The notes under the pieces were generated by a model that was given only the letters and a program-made list of their open reading frames with translations, searched no databases and was not told the origin of the DNA. The position numbers and the translations under genes were made by a program. From Marinobacter mangrovi (GTDB lineage: Bacteria; Pseudomonadota; Gammaproteobacteria; Pseudomonadales; Oleiphilaceae): a stretch of 64,000 bases of DNA. Positions 25,571 to 35,152 of the stretch are shown in pieces. The stretch covers positions 1 to 64,000 of the forward strand of contig NZ_JAERVO010000005.1 in NCBI RefSeq assembly GCF_016798325.1. The letters run 5' to 3'. How positions within the stretch are numbered: the stretch's first letter is position 1; the number at the start of each line of letters is the position of its first letter.

Positions 25571-26545
25571 ATGACCCGTGCGGCTCCGGAAACCAAACAC
25601 CCGGACGATCTCCTGGAGTATCGCCTTTCCCTGCGGCTGGGACCGGTTCACGCCCGCCAGCGACTGGGGATCGAAAGGGAATTCGAATCGCGCCTGATCG
25701 ACCGCAACGGCCATTTTTGCCACGTGGAAAAATGGTATTCCCTGCACGGCCTGATTCGCGCCTGCCTGCGCATCAGCGGCATGCTGGAGCGTGCCGAGAA
25801 CAACGCCCGGCGCATGCGCACCATCGATAACCGCTTCGTGATTCCGCACCTGCCTGCCGCGTTCGAAGGCTACCGCATCCTGCAACTGACCGACCTGCAC
25901 GTGGACATGGACGACGCCATGCTGGAGGCCATCATCGAACACGTGGCGGGCCTGGATTACGACCTGTGCGTGCTCACCGGCGATTACCGCAAGCTGACCT
26001 GGGGGCCGATCGAGGCCAGCCTGGACGGCATGCGCCGTCTGCGCCAGGTGCTCAAGGGCACACCGGTCGGCGTGCTGGGCAATCATGACAGCATCCGCAT
26101 GCTGCCGGCCCTGGAGGACATGGGTTATCAGATGCTGCTGAACGAATCCATGGCGATTGAACGGGGTGGCGCCAGGTTCTACCTGGCCGGTGTCGACGAC
26201 GCCCATTTCTACAAGGTGCACAACCTGCAACGCGCCGCCGAAGACATTCCAGCCGGCGAGGCCTCCCTGCTGCTCAGCCACACCCCGGAAATCTGGCGCG
26301 AAGCGGCTCACGCCGGTTATGACATGTTCCTCTGCGGCCACACCCACGGCGGCCAGATCTGCCTGCCCGGCGGGATTCCGGTGTTGCTGGATGCGGATTG
26401 CCCGCGCTCACTCGGCAAGGGCGCCTGGCGCCATGCGGATATGCAGGGCTACACCTCGTGTGGGGCCGGCACATCCATGGTTCATGCCCGGCTGAACTGT
26501 CCGCCGGAGGTGAATATGCATACGTTGACGCGGGGGCCGGCATAG
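25571..26545 (+). CDS. calcineurin-like metallophosphoesterase (YkuE/YaeI-like)
   Basis: This 324-residue protein has all five metal-binding blocks of the calcineurin-like phosphoesterase fold: LTDLH (Asp108, His110), LTGDY (Asp138), GNHDS (Asn171-His172), a SHTPE His, and CGHTHGGQ. The GHTHGGQ ending and order fit the YkuE/YaeI group that acts on phospholipids or lipid-linked phosphodiesters. No signal peptide is seen. An N-terminal region of about 95 residues, conserved only in part, precedes the domain. The start at 25571 has AAGGAG upstream. A frame to 25409 is open but unlikely coding. Confidence 0.88.
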   Translation: MTRAAPETKHPDDLLEYRLSLRLGPVHARQRLGIEREFESRLIDRNGHFCHVEKWYSLHGLIRACLRISGMLERAENNARRMRTIDNRFVIPHLPAAFEGYRILQLTDLHVDMDDAMLEAIIEHVAGLDYDLCVLTGDYRKLTWGPIEASLDGMRRLRQVLKGTPVGVLGNHDSIRMLPALEDMGYQMLLNESMAIERGGARFYLAGVDDAHFYKVHNLQRAAEDIPAGEASLLLSHTPEIWREAAHAGYDMFLCGHTHGGQICLPGGIPVLLDADCPRSLGKGAWRHADMQGYTSCGAGTSMVHARLNCPPEVNMHTLTRGPA

Positions 26546-26585
26546 AAAGATGGGGGATGCGGCTCTGGCAGCCCTGCAGGCTGCT

Positions 26586-26650
26586 CCGAAGCTAAAGCGT
26601 CGGCTACATTAAAGACCAACTCGAGTCTGTAGCAGATGCTTCAGCTTCTG
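26586..26650. repeat. palindromic repeat element, copy B
   Basis: This is an inverted copy of the element at 15524-15589. The right arm (26628-26650) is the exact reverse complement of the left arm of copy A. The left arm differs from the reverse complement of the other arm at one base. It lies between two convergent genes, 40 bases after the phosphoesterase stop. Confidence 0.75.
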
Positions 26651-26690
26651 AGGCGCCGAAGGTGCCCGAGGAGGCCAACTCGAAGCCGGA

Positions 26691-27155
26691 TCAATACGGC
26701 CGCCGCCGAATCCCCAACCGGTACAACAACGGCGAAAACACCATATCCGCCAGCATGAACAGCAGCACCGTCACCACCGTCACCTCCCAGCCGTAGTCCA
26801 GCCAGAAGGCGCCGAACACCACCGGCAGGATCGCTTCCGGCAACTGGTCGAGTCCGATGGCCTGGGCGCTGGACCGTAAATGACGGCGGCGTTTGATGAA
26901 GCTGCTGATCATGTCGCCGGTCAGGGCCAAAAAACCGAACAGTGCGCCGAACTTGCCGCCCAGATCCAGCAACAGGCTGACAATGGTGGTGGCGACGACG
27001 CCGATGATCAGCCCCCGCCAGGTCTTGCTGTCCCCCAGCAAGCGCTCGCCGTCGCGCCAGAGCCGGCCACCATCGATCGGCTGGTCGCCATGAGCGCCCA
27101 GCAGCAACTGCCCCAACACCGGGGAGCCGTTGGCCGCCGTCAGCAATAACAGCAA
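26691..27155 (-). CDS. CDP-archaeol synthase (CarS/DUF46)-like membrane protein
   Basis: This protein of about 154 residues has four predicted membrane segments and matches the CarS/DUF46 pattern: an N-terminal ANGSPVL, then PIDGG...DGERLLGDSKTWRGL, which resembles the DG...GDGKTWRG nucleotide-binding box of CDP-archaeol synthase, and a C-terminal FxLLADMVFSPLLYRLG. In archaea the enzyme activates archaeol with CTP. In bacteria the substrate is unknown, and a CTP-dependent lipid cytidylyltransferase role is inferred. The start is uncertain: TTG at 27155 is used, but the frame is open upstream and overlaps the end of fumC, so it is probably translationally coupled to it. Confidence 0.72.
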   Translation of the reverse strand: MLLLLTAANGSPVLGQLLLGAHGDQPIDGGRLWRDGERLLGDSKTWRGLIIGVVATTIVSLLLDLGGKFGALFGFLALTGDMISSFIKRRRHLRSSAQAIGLDQLPEAILPVVFGAFWLDYGWEVTVVTVLLFMLADMVFSPLLYRLGIRRRPY

Positions 27156-27181
27156 CTGGAGGACCAGTACAGCGGCGTCAG

Positions 27182-28561
27182 TCAGCTTTCCAGGCCTCCG
27201 CGAGTCAGTTTCAACGGATCAAGGATGCCTTCCAGCTGTTCCCGGGACAGGTCGGTCTTCTCTTCCGCCACATCCAGGATGGAGCGACCGCTGGCGTAGG
27301 CTTCCTTGGCGATTTCGGCGGCCCGGCTGTAGCCGATTTCCGGATTCAGGGCGGTCACCAGCACCGGATTCTTGCCGACAGCCTCGGCCAGATGCCCGGT
27401 ATTGGCCGTAAAGCCGCTAATGGCCTTATCCGCCAGCACCCGGGCGCTGTTGCTGATCAGGTGAATCATGTCCACCAGGTTGGCCCCAACCAGCGGCAGC
27501 ATCACGTTGAGCTGGAAGTTGCCGGACTGGCCGGCCGTGGCAATGGTGCTGTCCAGCCCCATCACCTGCGCGGCGACCATGGCCGTGGATTCGGGAATCA
27601 CCGGATTCACTTTGCCCGGCATGATGCTGCTGCCCGGCTGCAGAGCCGGCAGACTGATCTCCGCCAGCCCATGAATCGGCCCGCTGTTCATCCAGCGCAG
27701 GTCGTTGGCCATCTTCATCAGGACTACCGCGGCCCCACGCAACTGGGCGGAGAAATTCACCGGCGCATCCACCGCGCTCTGGGCAACGAACTTGTGCTCG
27801 AGAGACGTGAAGTGGAACCCGGTCTGCTCGTTCAGCGCGCTAATAAACCGGTCGGCAAACTGGCTGTGAGCATTGACGCCAGTGCCCACGGCGGTACCGC
27901 CCTGGGGCAGCGCCAGCAGCTCATCCCGCGCCCATTCGATCCGCTTCTCCACCGCGTGCAGCTGTTCCCGCCAGGTCTGCAGTTCCTGGCCCAGCGTCAC
28001 CGGCATGGCGTCCATCAGGTGCGTGCGGCCGGTCTTCACGGTCTGTTTGAATTCGGATTCGCGTTCGTAGATGACACCCTGCAAATGCGACAGGGCCGGC
28101 AGCAGCGTGGATTCTGCCAAACTCACGGCACTCACATGAATGGCCGTGGGAATCACGTCGTTGGAACTCTGGCTCATATTGACGTGATCGTTGGGGTGGA
28201 TCTCGCCACCATCCGCCTTGCACAGATGGGCGATCACCTCGTTGACGTTCATGTTGGTGCTGGTGCCGGAGCCGGTCTGGTAGACATCGATCGGGAACTG
28301 GTCCCGGTGCTCACCGGCCAGCAGGGTGTCGCAGGCCTTGAGGATGGCGTCCCGGCGCCGGTCTTCCAGCAGGCCGAGCCGGCTGTTCGCTTCCGCCGCG
28401 GCGCGCTTGATGCGAACCACCGCTTCGATAAAGGCCGGCGGCATCGTGCGCCCGCTGACCGGAAAGTTATCCACAGCCCGCTGGGTCTGGGCGCCCCACA
28501 GGGCCTCACTGGGGACCTTCACCTCACCCAGGCTGTCCTTTTCGATACGGAATTCACTCAT
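27182..28561 (-). CDS. fumC: class II fumarate hydratase
   Basis: This 459-residue enzyme interconverts fumarate and malate in the TCA cycle and is iron-independent. The family signature GSSIMPGKVNP holds the mobile catalytic loop. GSGTSTNMNVNEV, TGRTHLMDAMPVTLGQE and HPNDHVNMSQSSND are the other substrate-binding blocks. Length is normal. The ATG at 28561 has AAAGGAGG upstream. With mqo it gives the cell both steps around malate. It precedes the CarS-like gene with no gap. Confidence 0.96.
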   Translation of the reverse strand: MSEFRIEKDSLGEVKVPSEALWGAQTQRAVDNFPVSGRTMPPAFIEAVVRIKRAAAEANSRLGLLEDRRRDAILKACDTLLAGEHRDQFPIDVYQTGSGTSTNMNVNEVIAHLCKADGGEIHPNDHVNMSQSSNDVIPTAIHVSAVSLAESTLLPALSHLQGVIYERESEFKQTVKTGRTHLMDAMPVTLGQELQTWREQLHAVEKRIEWARDELLALPQGGTAVGTGVNAHSQFADRFISALNEQTGFHFTSLEHKFVAQSAVDAPVNFSAQLRGAAVVLMKMANDLRWMNSGPIHGLAEISLPALQPGSSIMPGKVNPVIPESTAMVAAQVMGLDSTIATAGQSGNFQLNVMLPLVGANLVDMIHLISNSARVLADKAISGFTANTGHLAEAVGKNPVLVTALNPEIGYSRAAEIAKEAYASGRSILDVAEEKTDLSREQLEGILDPLKLTRGGLES

Positions 28562-28762
28562 GGCAGCCTCCTTTCGCTGGAATGGAGCCGGATGGCAACG
28601 ATCGCCCCGCTCTTCACTGTCCACGACGCCGTGGAACAGCCTCTACCTCCTGTCCTTGTTGCAAAAACTTGCGGTTTCAAGCCCCTGCGCCCCGGGAAAA
28701 GAGGTCTGAGCCACATAAGCCGGCCAGTCCGTTCCGTAGCATGCGGTCGCCTTAGCGCCGCA

Positions 28763-29047
28763 TCAGCCCTCCGGGCTGTGCTTCAGCCGAACATGGTCAC
28801 AGACACCGGTCACCTGGGAAAAGTTCAGGATCAGGGTGTGTACCGTGTTGGTGTAAGTATCGTGCAGATGGAACTTGAAGCGCTTCTGGGGTTCGCCCTG
28901 GAGAAAGGCATCGTATTCCTTGACCAGTTCCCGCACGTCGCCGCCGGAATCCTTGGACCAAGTGGCGTTGAATGGCCCCAGGATTGCGCCGCCGGCCAGG
29001 CAGACGGTCACTTCATGGTTGGTCAGAGCACTGTCGGAGCTTTGCAT
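28763..29047 (-). CDS. conserved-looking hypothetical protein
   Basis: This 94-residue soluble protein lacks signal peptide and membrane segments. It contains a central KRFKFHLHDTYTNTVHTLILNFSQ segment of likely beta strands and ends in CDHVRLKHSPEG. I do not recognise the family. The ATG at 29047 is chosen because AGGAGG ends five bases upstream. A GTG two codons earlier would overlap that ribosome site. It stands alone between fumC and the hybrid kinase. Confidence 0.65.
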   Translation of the reverse strand: MQSSDSALTNHEVTVCLAGGAILGPFNATWSKDSGGDVRELVKEYDAFLQGEPQKRFKFHLHDTYTNTVHTLILNFSQVTGVCDHVRLKHSPEG

Positions 29048-29176
29048 GGACACCTCCTCGCTGTTGGCATTCAGTCGGAAGCCGCCGTTCGCGGTCTTAT
29101 TCCAGAAGTGTAGACAGGAATCCGAGCCTCAGTGATGACAGTTTGCCGTCATCACAGGCCAGCCCGCAATGACGCC

Positions 29177-30937
29177 TCATGACAACAAACTGGTGAGCAG
29201 CGCCCGCAACCGGTTGGGTTTGACCGGTTTGTTAAGCACCGGGAAATACTGGGTTTTCAGGAACTGGCGGCAGGCGTCGCTGCGGTCGGCGGTAATGATG
29301 GCCGCCGGCACATCCTGCTGCAGTTGGCGCCGCACGGCGTAGATGGCTTCGCAGCCGGTGCGGCCATCGTTGAGATGGTAGTCGGCCAGGACCGCTTCCG
29401 GTGCCGGGAGATCCGCCTGCTGCAGAGCCAGCGCCATGTCGGCGTTTTCAGCGGTCTGGACGTCACAGCCCCACTGCTCCAGCAACGCCCGCATGCTGAC
29501 CAGGATATCCGGTTCGTTATCGATCACCAGCACCCGGCGGCCGGTCAGGGAATGCGGCTCCATGGCCACGGCCACCGACTGGGCGGCCGGAGCCCGGTGC
29601 GCCTGGGCCGCCTGCGGCACGACCACCGTAAAGCGCGACCCCACGCCCGGCCGGGACGTGACCTCGATGCGATGCCCAAGCATCCGCACCATGCGATCGA
29701 CGATCGCCAGCCCCAGGCCCACACCCTTGCGACCGCCGGTATGCGGCGCCGTCAGCTGGTGGAACTCGCGGAAGATGTCCTCCAATCGATCGGCCGGAAT
29801 ACCCACACCGGTGTCCCAGACTTCCAGATGCAAATCACCGCCCCGGGGCCGGACGTTGAGGAAAACGCTGCCGCTTTCGGTGTAGCGGAAGGCATTGGTC
29901 AGCAGATTGCGCAGGATGCGCGTCATCATCCGCGCATCGCTGTGGATGACCCCCGGGCGCGACCGGACCCGCAGCTGCAGACCGGCATTGTCCGCCACCG
30001 GTTCGAATTCGGTCGCCAGGCTCTGGATCAGGTCCTCGGTGTCGATGTAGGTCAGATCCGGCTTGATCGCCTGCTGGTCGAGCTTGGAGATATCCAGCAG
30101 GTCGGCCAGCAAATCCTCCGCGCCTTCCAGGGCACGATGGACCCGGTCGATCAGCCGGCTTTCCTCAACCGGCAGTGGCCGGTCCTGCAACGTGGACACC
30201 AGCAAACGCGCGGCGTTCAGGGGTTGCAACAGGTCATGGCTGGCAGCAGCCAGGTACTTGTCTTTGCTGCGATTGGCCTCTTCCGCCGACTGGATGGCCA
30301 CCACCAGTTCCGCTTCGATCTTCTCCCGCTCCCCGATCTCACGACGCAAGCCGGCGTTGGCTTCCCGCAGTTCCCGGGTCCGGTCCTTTACCCGGGCTTC
30401 CAGCTCGAGGTTCAGCTCTTCCAGCCGGCGCCGGGCCTGCTGGCGCTCGGTGATATCGGCGACGAAGGCTTCCACCACTTCCGGGCCCAGGTCGGGCCGG
30501 CGCAGCAGGGTCAGGGCCACGTCCACCACCTGACCATCACGGCGGCGCAGGCCCAGCTCCCGGGCCCGCACCTGGCCGTCCGACAGCAGACTCAGGCGCA
30601 CGTGATCGAAATCGTGGACGCTGCAGAACAGCTGCTCGCGCAAGCGGACCACGGAGCGCACCAGTGCCTCCGGCGACTCGAAACCGCACATATCGGCCAT
30701 GGCCGGATTGCAGGACAGCAGCCCGCCACGCAGATCCCCCTGGAAAATCCCGTGCAGGGCGTTGTCGAACAGCCACTTGTAGCGGTTGCGCTCGGCCTCC
30801 AGTTCCGCAATCCGCTCCAGCAGTGCCGGATAGTGGCTCTTGCGGGCAGAATGGCTGCCCAGCCCCAACAGGTCGTCGACACTGTAGTGGCCGCCGGAAT
30901 CCGGGTCGTGGTGGACCGTGTCAGAGCGCTTCTTCAT
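29177..30937 (-). CDS. hybrid sensor histidine kinase/response regulator (ErcS'/NahK-like)
   Basis: This 586-residue soluble kinase has a PAS domain (about residues 48-165), a coiled coil (about 165-225), HisKA with His234 in AAASHDLLQPL, HATPase with N-box NLLTNAF (344-350), DTGVGIP and GVGLGLAIV, and a C-terminal receiver with phospho-acceptor Asp519 and Lys in NKPVKP. No transmembrane segment is present, so it senses an internal signal. It overlaps the end of the iron alcohol dehydrogenase gene by 17 bases. The pair matches the Pseudomonas ErcA/ErcS' genes that regulate quinoprotein ethanol oxidation. It likely tunes expression of the PQQ and exa genes. The ATG at 30937 is the first with family-like sequence. 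Confidence 0.85.
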   Translation of the reverse strand: MKKRSDTVHHDPDSGGHYSVDDLLGLGSHSARKSHYPALLERIAELEAERNRYKWLFDNALHGIFQGDLRGGLLSCNPAMADMCGFESPEALVRSVVRLREQLFCSVHDFDHVRLSLLSDGQVRARELGLRRRDGQVVDVALTLLRRPDLGPEVVEAFVADITERQQARRRLEELNLELEARVKDRTRELREANAGLRREIGEREKIEAELVVAIQSAEEANRSKDKYLAAASHDLLQPLNAARLLVSTLQDRPLPVEESRLIDRVHRALEGAEDLLADLLDISKLDQQAIKPDLTYIDTEDLIQSLATEFEPVADNAGLQLRVRSRPGVIHSDARMMTRILRNLLTNAFRYTESGSVFLNVRPRGGDLHLEVWDTGVGIPADRLEDIFREFHQLTAPHTGGRKGVGLGLAIVDRMVRMLGHRIEVTSRPGVGSRFTVVVPQAAQAHRAPAAQSVAVAMEPHSLTGRRVLVIDNEPDILVSMRALLEQWGCDVQTAENADMALALQQADLPAPEAVLADYHLNDGRTGCEAIYAVRRQLQQDVPAAIITADRSDACRQFLKTQYFPVLNKPVKPNRLRALLTSLLS

Positions 30938-32084
30938 ACACCACTTCGACATCCCGCTGGGACGATTTCCGGGGGTTGGTGACGATGCAGGGATCCTGCA
31001 TGGCGAAGCCGGACAGGGAGGGAATATCACTGTTGCGTACGCCCAGTTCCGCCAGCCGCTTTTCCAGCCCGACATGCCGCTTGAGCTCGGTGATCCGGCC
31101 CAGTAATCGTTCCCGCACCACCGGCGGCGTCATACCACGGGTATCGATGCCCATGGTCTCGGCGATGCGCTTGAAGCGGTCTTCACAGGCGGAGAAGTTA
31201 TAGGCCACCACGTGGTCCAGCAGCATGGCATTGCACAGCCCGTGAGGCAGGTCGAGAAAGCCGCCGAGGCTGTGGGACATGGCGTGGACGGCGCCGAGAA
31301 TGGCGTTGGAAAACGCCAGCCCGGCCTGCATCGACCCCAGCATGATCTGCTCGCGTAATTGGGCGTCCGACGGGTTGGCGATCAGCGGTTCCAGATGCGT
31401 ATTGATCAGGCGGATCGCCTCCAGCGCATGGGCGTCGGTGAGCGGCCCGCTGCCAGTGGACACGAACGCCTCGATGGCGTGCACCATGGCGTCCACGCCG
31501 GTACAGGCGGTGAGGAACGGGTCCATGGTCTGGGTCACTTCCGGATCGATCAGCGACACATCCGGCACCACCGACTTGGAGATGATGGAAAACTTGAAGC
31601 GCCGATTGGGGTCGGAAATGATGGCGAACTGGGACACGTCCGCCGAGGTGCCGGCGGTGGTGGGAATCAGGATCAGCGGCGGCGACGGAATGGTGATCGT
31701 ATCCACCCCCTCGAATTCCAGGATGCTGCGACCGTGGGCACTGACAATACCGATGCCCTTGGCGCAATCCATCGGGCTGCCGCCGCCGATGGCAATGATC
31801 ACGTCGCAGCCCGCCGATTTGTATTGCTCGGCGCCGATCATCACCTCTTCCACCCGGGGATTGGGCGACACGCCGGTGAAGGTATCGTAGTCGAGCCCGG
31901 CTTCGGTGAGCAGGGTCTGGATTTCGGCGACCCAGCCAGCCTTGGCCACGCCGGGGTCGGAGACCAGGAACACCTTGCGGGCGCCGAAGTTGCTGGCGAA
32001 ATTGGCAACGGCCTTGCGAGAGCCGGCGCCAAAGACAATTTCCGGTGAGACGAACTTGCGCAGGTTGGTGACATCGTGAGCCAT
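30921..32084 (-). CDS. ercA: iron-containing alcohol dehydrogenase, ErcA-like
   Basis: This 387-residue group III alcohol dehydrogenase has the NAD-binding GGGSPMDCAKG motif (about residues 100-110). The metal ligands are Asp198, His202 (GVDAMVHAIEAF), His267 (AVHAMSHSLGG) and His281 (DLPHGLCNA). Its position after the pqq genes and overlapping a hybrid kinase is that of ErcA in Pseudomonas aeruginosa, which is needed for regulation of ethanol oxidation rather than for the main flux. It may convert an alcohol or aldehyde into the signal sensed by the kinase. That part is inference. Confidence 0.85.
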   Translation of the reverse strand: MAHDVTNLRKFVSPEIVFGAGSRKAVANFASNFGARKVFLVSDPGVAKAGWVAEIQTLLTEAGLDYDTFTGVSPNPRVEEVMIGAEQYKSAGCDVIIAIGGGSPMDCAKGIGIVSAHGRSILEFEGVDTITIPSPPLILIPTTAGTSADVSQFAIISDPNRRFKFSIISKSVVPDVSLIDPEVTQTMDPFLTACTGVDAMVHAIEAFVSTGSGPLTDAHALEAIRLINTHLEPLIANPSDAQLREQIMLGSMQAGLAFSNAILGAVHAMSHSLGGFLDLPHGLCNAMLLDHVVAYNFSACEDRFKRIAETMGIDTRGMTPPVVRERLLGRITELKRHVGLEKRLAELGVRNSDIPSLSGFAMQDPCIVTNPRKSSQRDVEVVYEEAL

Positions 32085-32172
32085 GGTCGAGTCGATCTCG
32101 TTATTATTGTGTGTCTTCGGCGATCAAAGCCGCCGACCATTCCATTTTAACGGAAGTCCATCCGCTCTGCCG

Positions 32173-34023
32173 CTATGGCTCGTTGGCCGCCGCCAGCCGC
32201 TCCCGGAAAAACGCCAGGGTCCGCTCCAGCACCACCGCCTGGTTCTCGGCGCGGCGAAAGCCATGACCCTCATCGGCAAAACGAACCACCTCCACCGGCA
32301 CCCCGCATCGGCGCAGGACATGGGCCATGGTCTCGGTCTGCTCAGGCACGACGACCGTGTCCTGTTCGCCCTGGAAGAAAATCACCGGACTGCGGATGCG
32401 GTCGGCCCAGAACAGCGGCGTGCGCTGCTGCCAGATCGTCAGGGATTCCCGTGGATCGCCCAGCAGCCAGTCCAGATAGCCGGATTCAAAGCGGTGGGTC
32501 ACATGGCGCAGTGACTCCGGGTCGCTCACGCCGAACAGGCTCGCCCCGGCCCGAAACAGGTCCGTCTGCACCAGCGCATTGAGTACCGTAAAGCCGCCGG
32601 CACTGCGGCCCATCACGAAGGCCCGATGGCCGTCCACTGCACGCTGCCGGTCCAGGTGGGTGACGGCATCACAGATGTCCTCGTAATCCGCCTTCCCCCA
32701 CTGTCCCTGCAGCGACATGCGAAAGGCCCGGCCATAGCCGGAACTGCCCCGGTAATTCACGTCGGCCACGGCAAAACCGTGGGACGTCCAAAAGGCCACC
32801 TGAGGATCGAACACGGGATAGGCGGCAGACGTCGGCCCGCCGTGGACCCGCATGACCACCGGCGGGCGCTGGGGACCGGCGGCCGGCCGGTAGAGAAAAC
32901 CGAACACCGACTGGTCGTCCCGCGCCCGGAACGAGAACGGCTCCGGCGGCACCATGGCCCGGCACGCCGGTGTCTGTTCGCCGCCGGCCAGGGTTTCGAG
33001 GGCGCCGGACTCCGGATCGATGCGCAGGACACTGTCCAGGGTATCCACGCTGCGGGCAATCACATAGACGTAGCCGCCGGCCCCCTGTACCGCCCGGAAA
33101 TCGGTGTAATGTTCCGCCAGCCGACGCACAAACCGCCCCTGTTCGTCCACCACGATCAGGCCTGGCAGCCCCTGCTCGAAGCAGACGCGCACCCATCGGT
33201 TATTGCCCAGCCAGGCGTAATGGCGCTCATCCAGTTGCCAGGGCGCGTTGGCGCAATCCAGGTTATCGAGGGACAGCGATATCCAGCGGCCGAAATCATC
33301 CACCCGGTAGGGCTGCCACCAGCCGCCGTGATCCGACAACGCGTAGAGCCCATCGTCGACAAAACCGGGCTGCTGGATTGCCGCCGGAACGGCGATGGAG
33401 CAGTCTTCCGTGGCCAGGACCGCCCCTTCCGCATCCAGCACGGCCCGCCGCAACCGCGTCTGCTCCCAGGGCATGGCCGGCAGGCGCCACTCGACCCAGG
33501 CCAATGCCATGCCGTCCGCCGACAGCGCCGGGCACCCCAGGTTGTCCGGTCCCCGTTCCGAGCCCGCCAATGTCAGCGTGTCACCGCTGTGGAGATCGAT
33601 CGACACCAGGGTCTGCCCGACACCATAGCCGTCATCCAGATGCTCGCGCACCGCCAGCACCCGGCCCCGGACCGGATCCGCCACCAGGCCACCATGGCGT
33701 GCGGCGGCCACATCGGTCAGCGGCCGAACGACACCGCTCTGGGTATCGAGCGCCAGGATCTGCTGGTCGCCGCCGTTGACCAGGTACACCGTCTGGCCCA
33801 ACACGCAGAATGCGCCGCCCCCATACCCGTTGACCTGGCTGCGCACGCTCAGCTCCGTCGGCGTCAGTTGCCGCACATCACCCTCACACCAGCTCATCAG
33901 GCGGGTCTGGCCGGAGGCCGGATCCGACTCCAGCCAATAGACGACGTTGTCCACCACGCGCAGGTCGTCCCGCTGGGCATAGGCCGCCACCGCAGCCCGG
34001 GCCGAAAGCGGTTCAGCCGGCAT
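32173..34023 (-). CDS. pqqH: S9 family peptidase of the PQQ cluster (PqqH type)
   Basis: This 616-residue protein has an N-terminal seven-bladed beta-propeller (about residues 25-370) and a C-terminal alpha/beta hydrolase of the prolyl oligopeptidase family. The catalytic Ser lies in FVMGRSAGGF, the Asp in QGEQDTVV and the His in ADEGHGF. No signal peptide is seen. Its ATG follows the pqqE stop by one base. In P. aeruginosa the equivalent gene sits directly after pqqE, and a role in trimming the PqqA precursor or its leftover peptides is proposed. That function is not proven by sequence. A TTG at 34038 is an alternative start. Confidence 0.85.
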   Translation of the reverse strand: MPAEPLSARAAVAAYAQRDDLRVVDNVVYWLESDPASGQTRLMSWCEGDVRQLTPTELSVRSQVNGYGGGAFCVLGQTVYLVNGGDQQILALDTQSGVVRPLTDVAAARHGGLVADPVRGRVLAVREHLDDGYGVGQTLVSIDLHSGDTLTLAGSERGPDNLGCPALSADGMALAWVEWRLPAMPWEQTRLRRAVLDAEGAVLATEDCSIAVPAAIQQPGFVDDGLYALSDHGGWWQPYRVDDFGRWISLSLDNLDCANAPWQLDERHYAWLGNNRWVRVCFEQGLPGLIVVDEQGRFVRRLAEHYTDFRAVQGAGGYVYVIARSVDTLDSVLRIDPESGALETLAGGEQTPACRAMVPPEPFSFRARDDQSVFGFLYRPAAGPQRPPVVMRVHGGPTSAAYPVFDPQVAFWTSHGFAVADVNYRGSSGYGRAFRMSLQGQWGKADYEDICDAVTHLDRQRAVDGHRAFVMGRSAGGFTVLNALVQTDLFRAGASLFGVSDPESLRHVTHRFESGYLDWLLGDPRESLTIWQQRTPLFWADRIRSPVIFFQGEQDTVVVPEQTETMAHVLRRCGVPVEVVRFADEGHGFRRAENQAVVLERTLAFFRERLAAANEP

Positions 34024-34024
34024 G

Positions 34025-35152
34025 TCAGGCTCGGGCAAAGACGCGCGAATTCCTGGCGTTACGATAGGTCAGTTCAGCGAGCGGCACCGTTGCGTGATCG
34101 GCCGCCCGACGCGCCGCCAGGACGCGGTCATGATGGGGGGATTTACCGCACACCGGGTCGGCGTTGTCGGCGTCGCCGGTGAGGAGGTAGGCCTGGCAGC
34201 GACAGCCGCCAAAGTCCTTGTCTTTTTCGTCGCAGGAACGGCAGGGCTCGGGCATCCAGGCGTCGCCGCGATAATGGTTGAAGCCGGGGCTGTCGTACCA
34301 GATCGAGGACACCGACTGCTCCCGCACATTGGGAAACTCGATGGGCAGGATCCGGGCGCTGTGGCACGGCAGCGCGGTGCCATCCGGCGCCACCGTCAGG
34401 AACAGGCTGCCCCACCCGTTCATGCAGGCCTTGGGGCGCTCCTCATAATAGTCCGGGGTCACGAAAATCAGCTTCATCGCCGAGCCGGCCGCGGCCAGAC
34501 GCTCACGATGCGCGTTGACGGCGGCCTCCGCGGTGGCCAACTGGTCGGCGGAGGGCATCAGCCCTTCCCGGTTCTCGAACGCCCAGCCGTAGTACTGGCA
34601 GGTGGCCAGCTCCACAAAGTCCGCCCCCAGCTCTTCACACAGGCGGATGATGTCGTCCATCTGGTGAATGTTGTGCCGGTGGATGACGAAGTTGAGCACC
34701 ATGGGATAGCCGGCTTCGTGGACCGCGCGGGCCATGGCCAGCTTGTTGCGAAACGCCTTCTTCGAACCGGCTACGGCGTCGTTCAGCTCCGGGTCGGACG
34801 CCTGGAAGCTGACCTGGATGTGATCCAGCCCCGCCTCGCGGAATTGCGCCACCTTCTCTTCGGTCAGGCCGATGCCAGAGGTGATCAGGTTGGTGTAGTA
34901 CCCCAGCCGGCGTGCCTCGGCGATCAGCTCGGGCAGATCCGGGCGCACCAGCGGCTCACCGCCGGAAAAGCCCAACTGCGCCGCGCCCATTTCCCGGGCC
35001 TCACGCAGCACCCGGAACCAGCTTTCAGTGTCCAGTTCGTCCCGGGTCTCGGCAAAATCCAACGGGTTCGAGCAATAGGGACATTGCAGCGGGCAACGGT
35101 AGGTCAGCTCGGCGAGCAGCCACAGGGGCGGGCCGGGGCGTTGGTTATTCAA
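34025..35152 (-). CDS. pqqE: PQQ biosynthesis radical SAM enzyme PqqE
   Basis: This 375-residue radical SAM/SPASM enzyme forms the carbon-carbon bond between the Glu and Tyr side chains of PqqA. The radical SAM cluster motif is CPLQCPYC (Cys20, Cys24, Cys27). The SPASM region holds [40 protein letters not shown] and PVCGKS for auxiliary clusters. No ATG precedes the motif at a suitable distance. A TTG at 35152 overlaps the end of pqqD by eight bases and gives the normal length. Longer frames upstream only read pqqD in the wrong frame. PqqD delivers the peptide to it. Confidence 0.93.
   Translation of the reverse strand: MNNQRPGPPLWLLAELTYRCPLQCPYCSNPLDFAETRDELDTESWFRVLREAREMGAAQLGFSGGEPLVRPDLPELIAEARRLGYYTNLITSGIGLTEEKVAQFREAGLDHIQVSFQASDPELNDAVAGSKKAFRNKLAMARAVHEAGYPMVLNFVIHRHNIHQMDDIIRLCEELGADFVELATCQYYGWAFENREGLMPSADQLATAEAAVNAHRERLAAAGSAMKLIFVTPDYYEERPKACMNGWGSLFLTVAPDGTALPCHSARILPIEFPNVREQSVSSIWYDSPGFNHYRGDAWMPEPCRSCDEKDKDFGGCRCQAYLLTGDADNADPVCGKSPHHDRVLAARRAADHATVPLAELTYRNARNSRVFARA

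Noticed and set aside
27392-29113. 573-codon open frame antisense to fumC and the next gene
   Set aside because: Spans two sense genes and their spacer. Histidine-rich shadow composition.
29324-30982. 552-codon open frame antisense to the hybrid kinase
   Set aside because: The kinase frame has PAS, HisKA, HATPase and receiver motifs. The antisense frame has none.
32626-34182. 518-codon open frame antisense to the PqqH-type peptidase
   Set aside because: Shadow of the peptidase frame, which has the complete Ser-Asp-His set.
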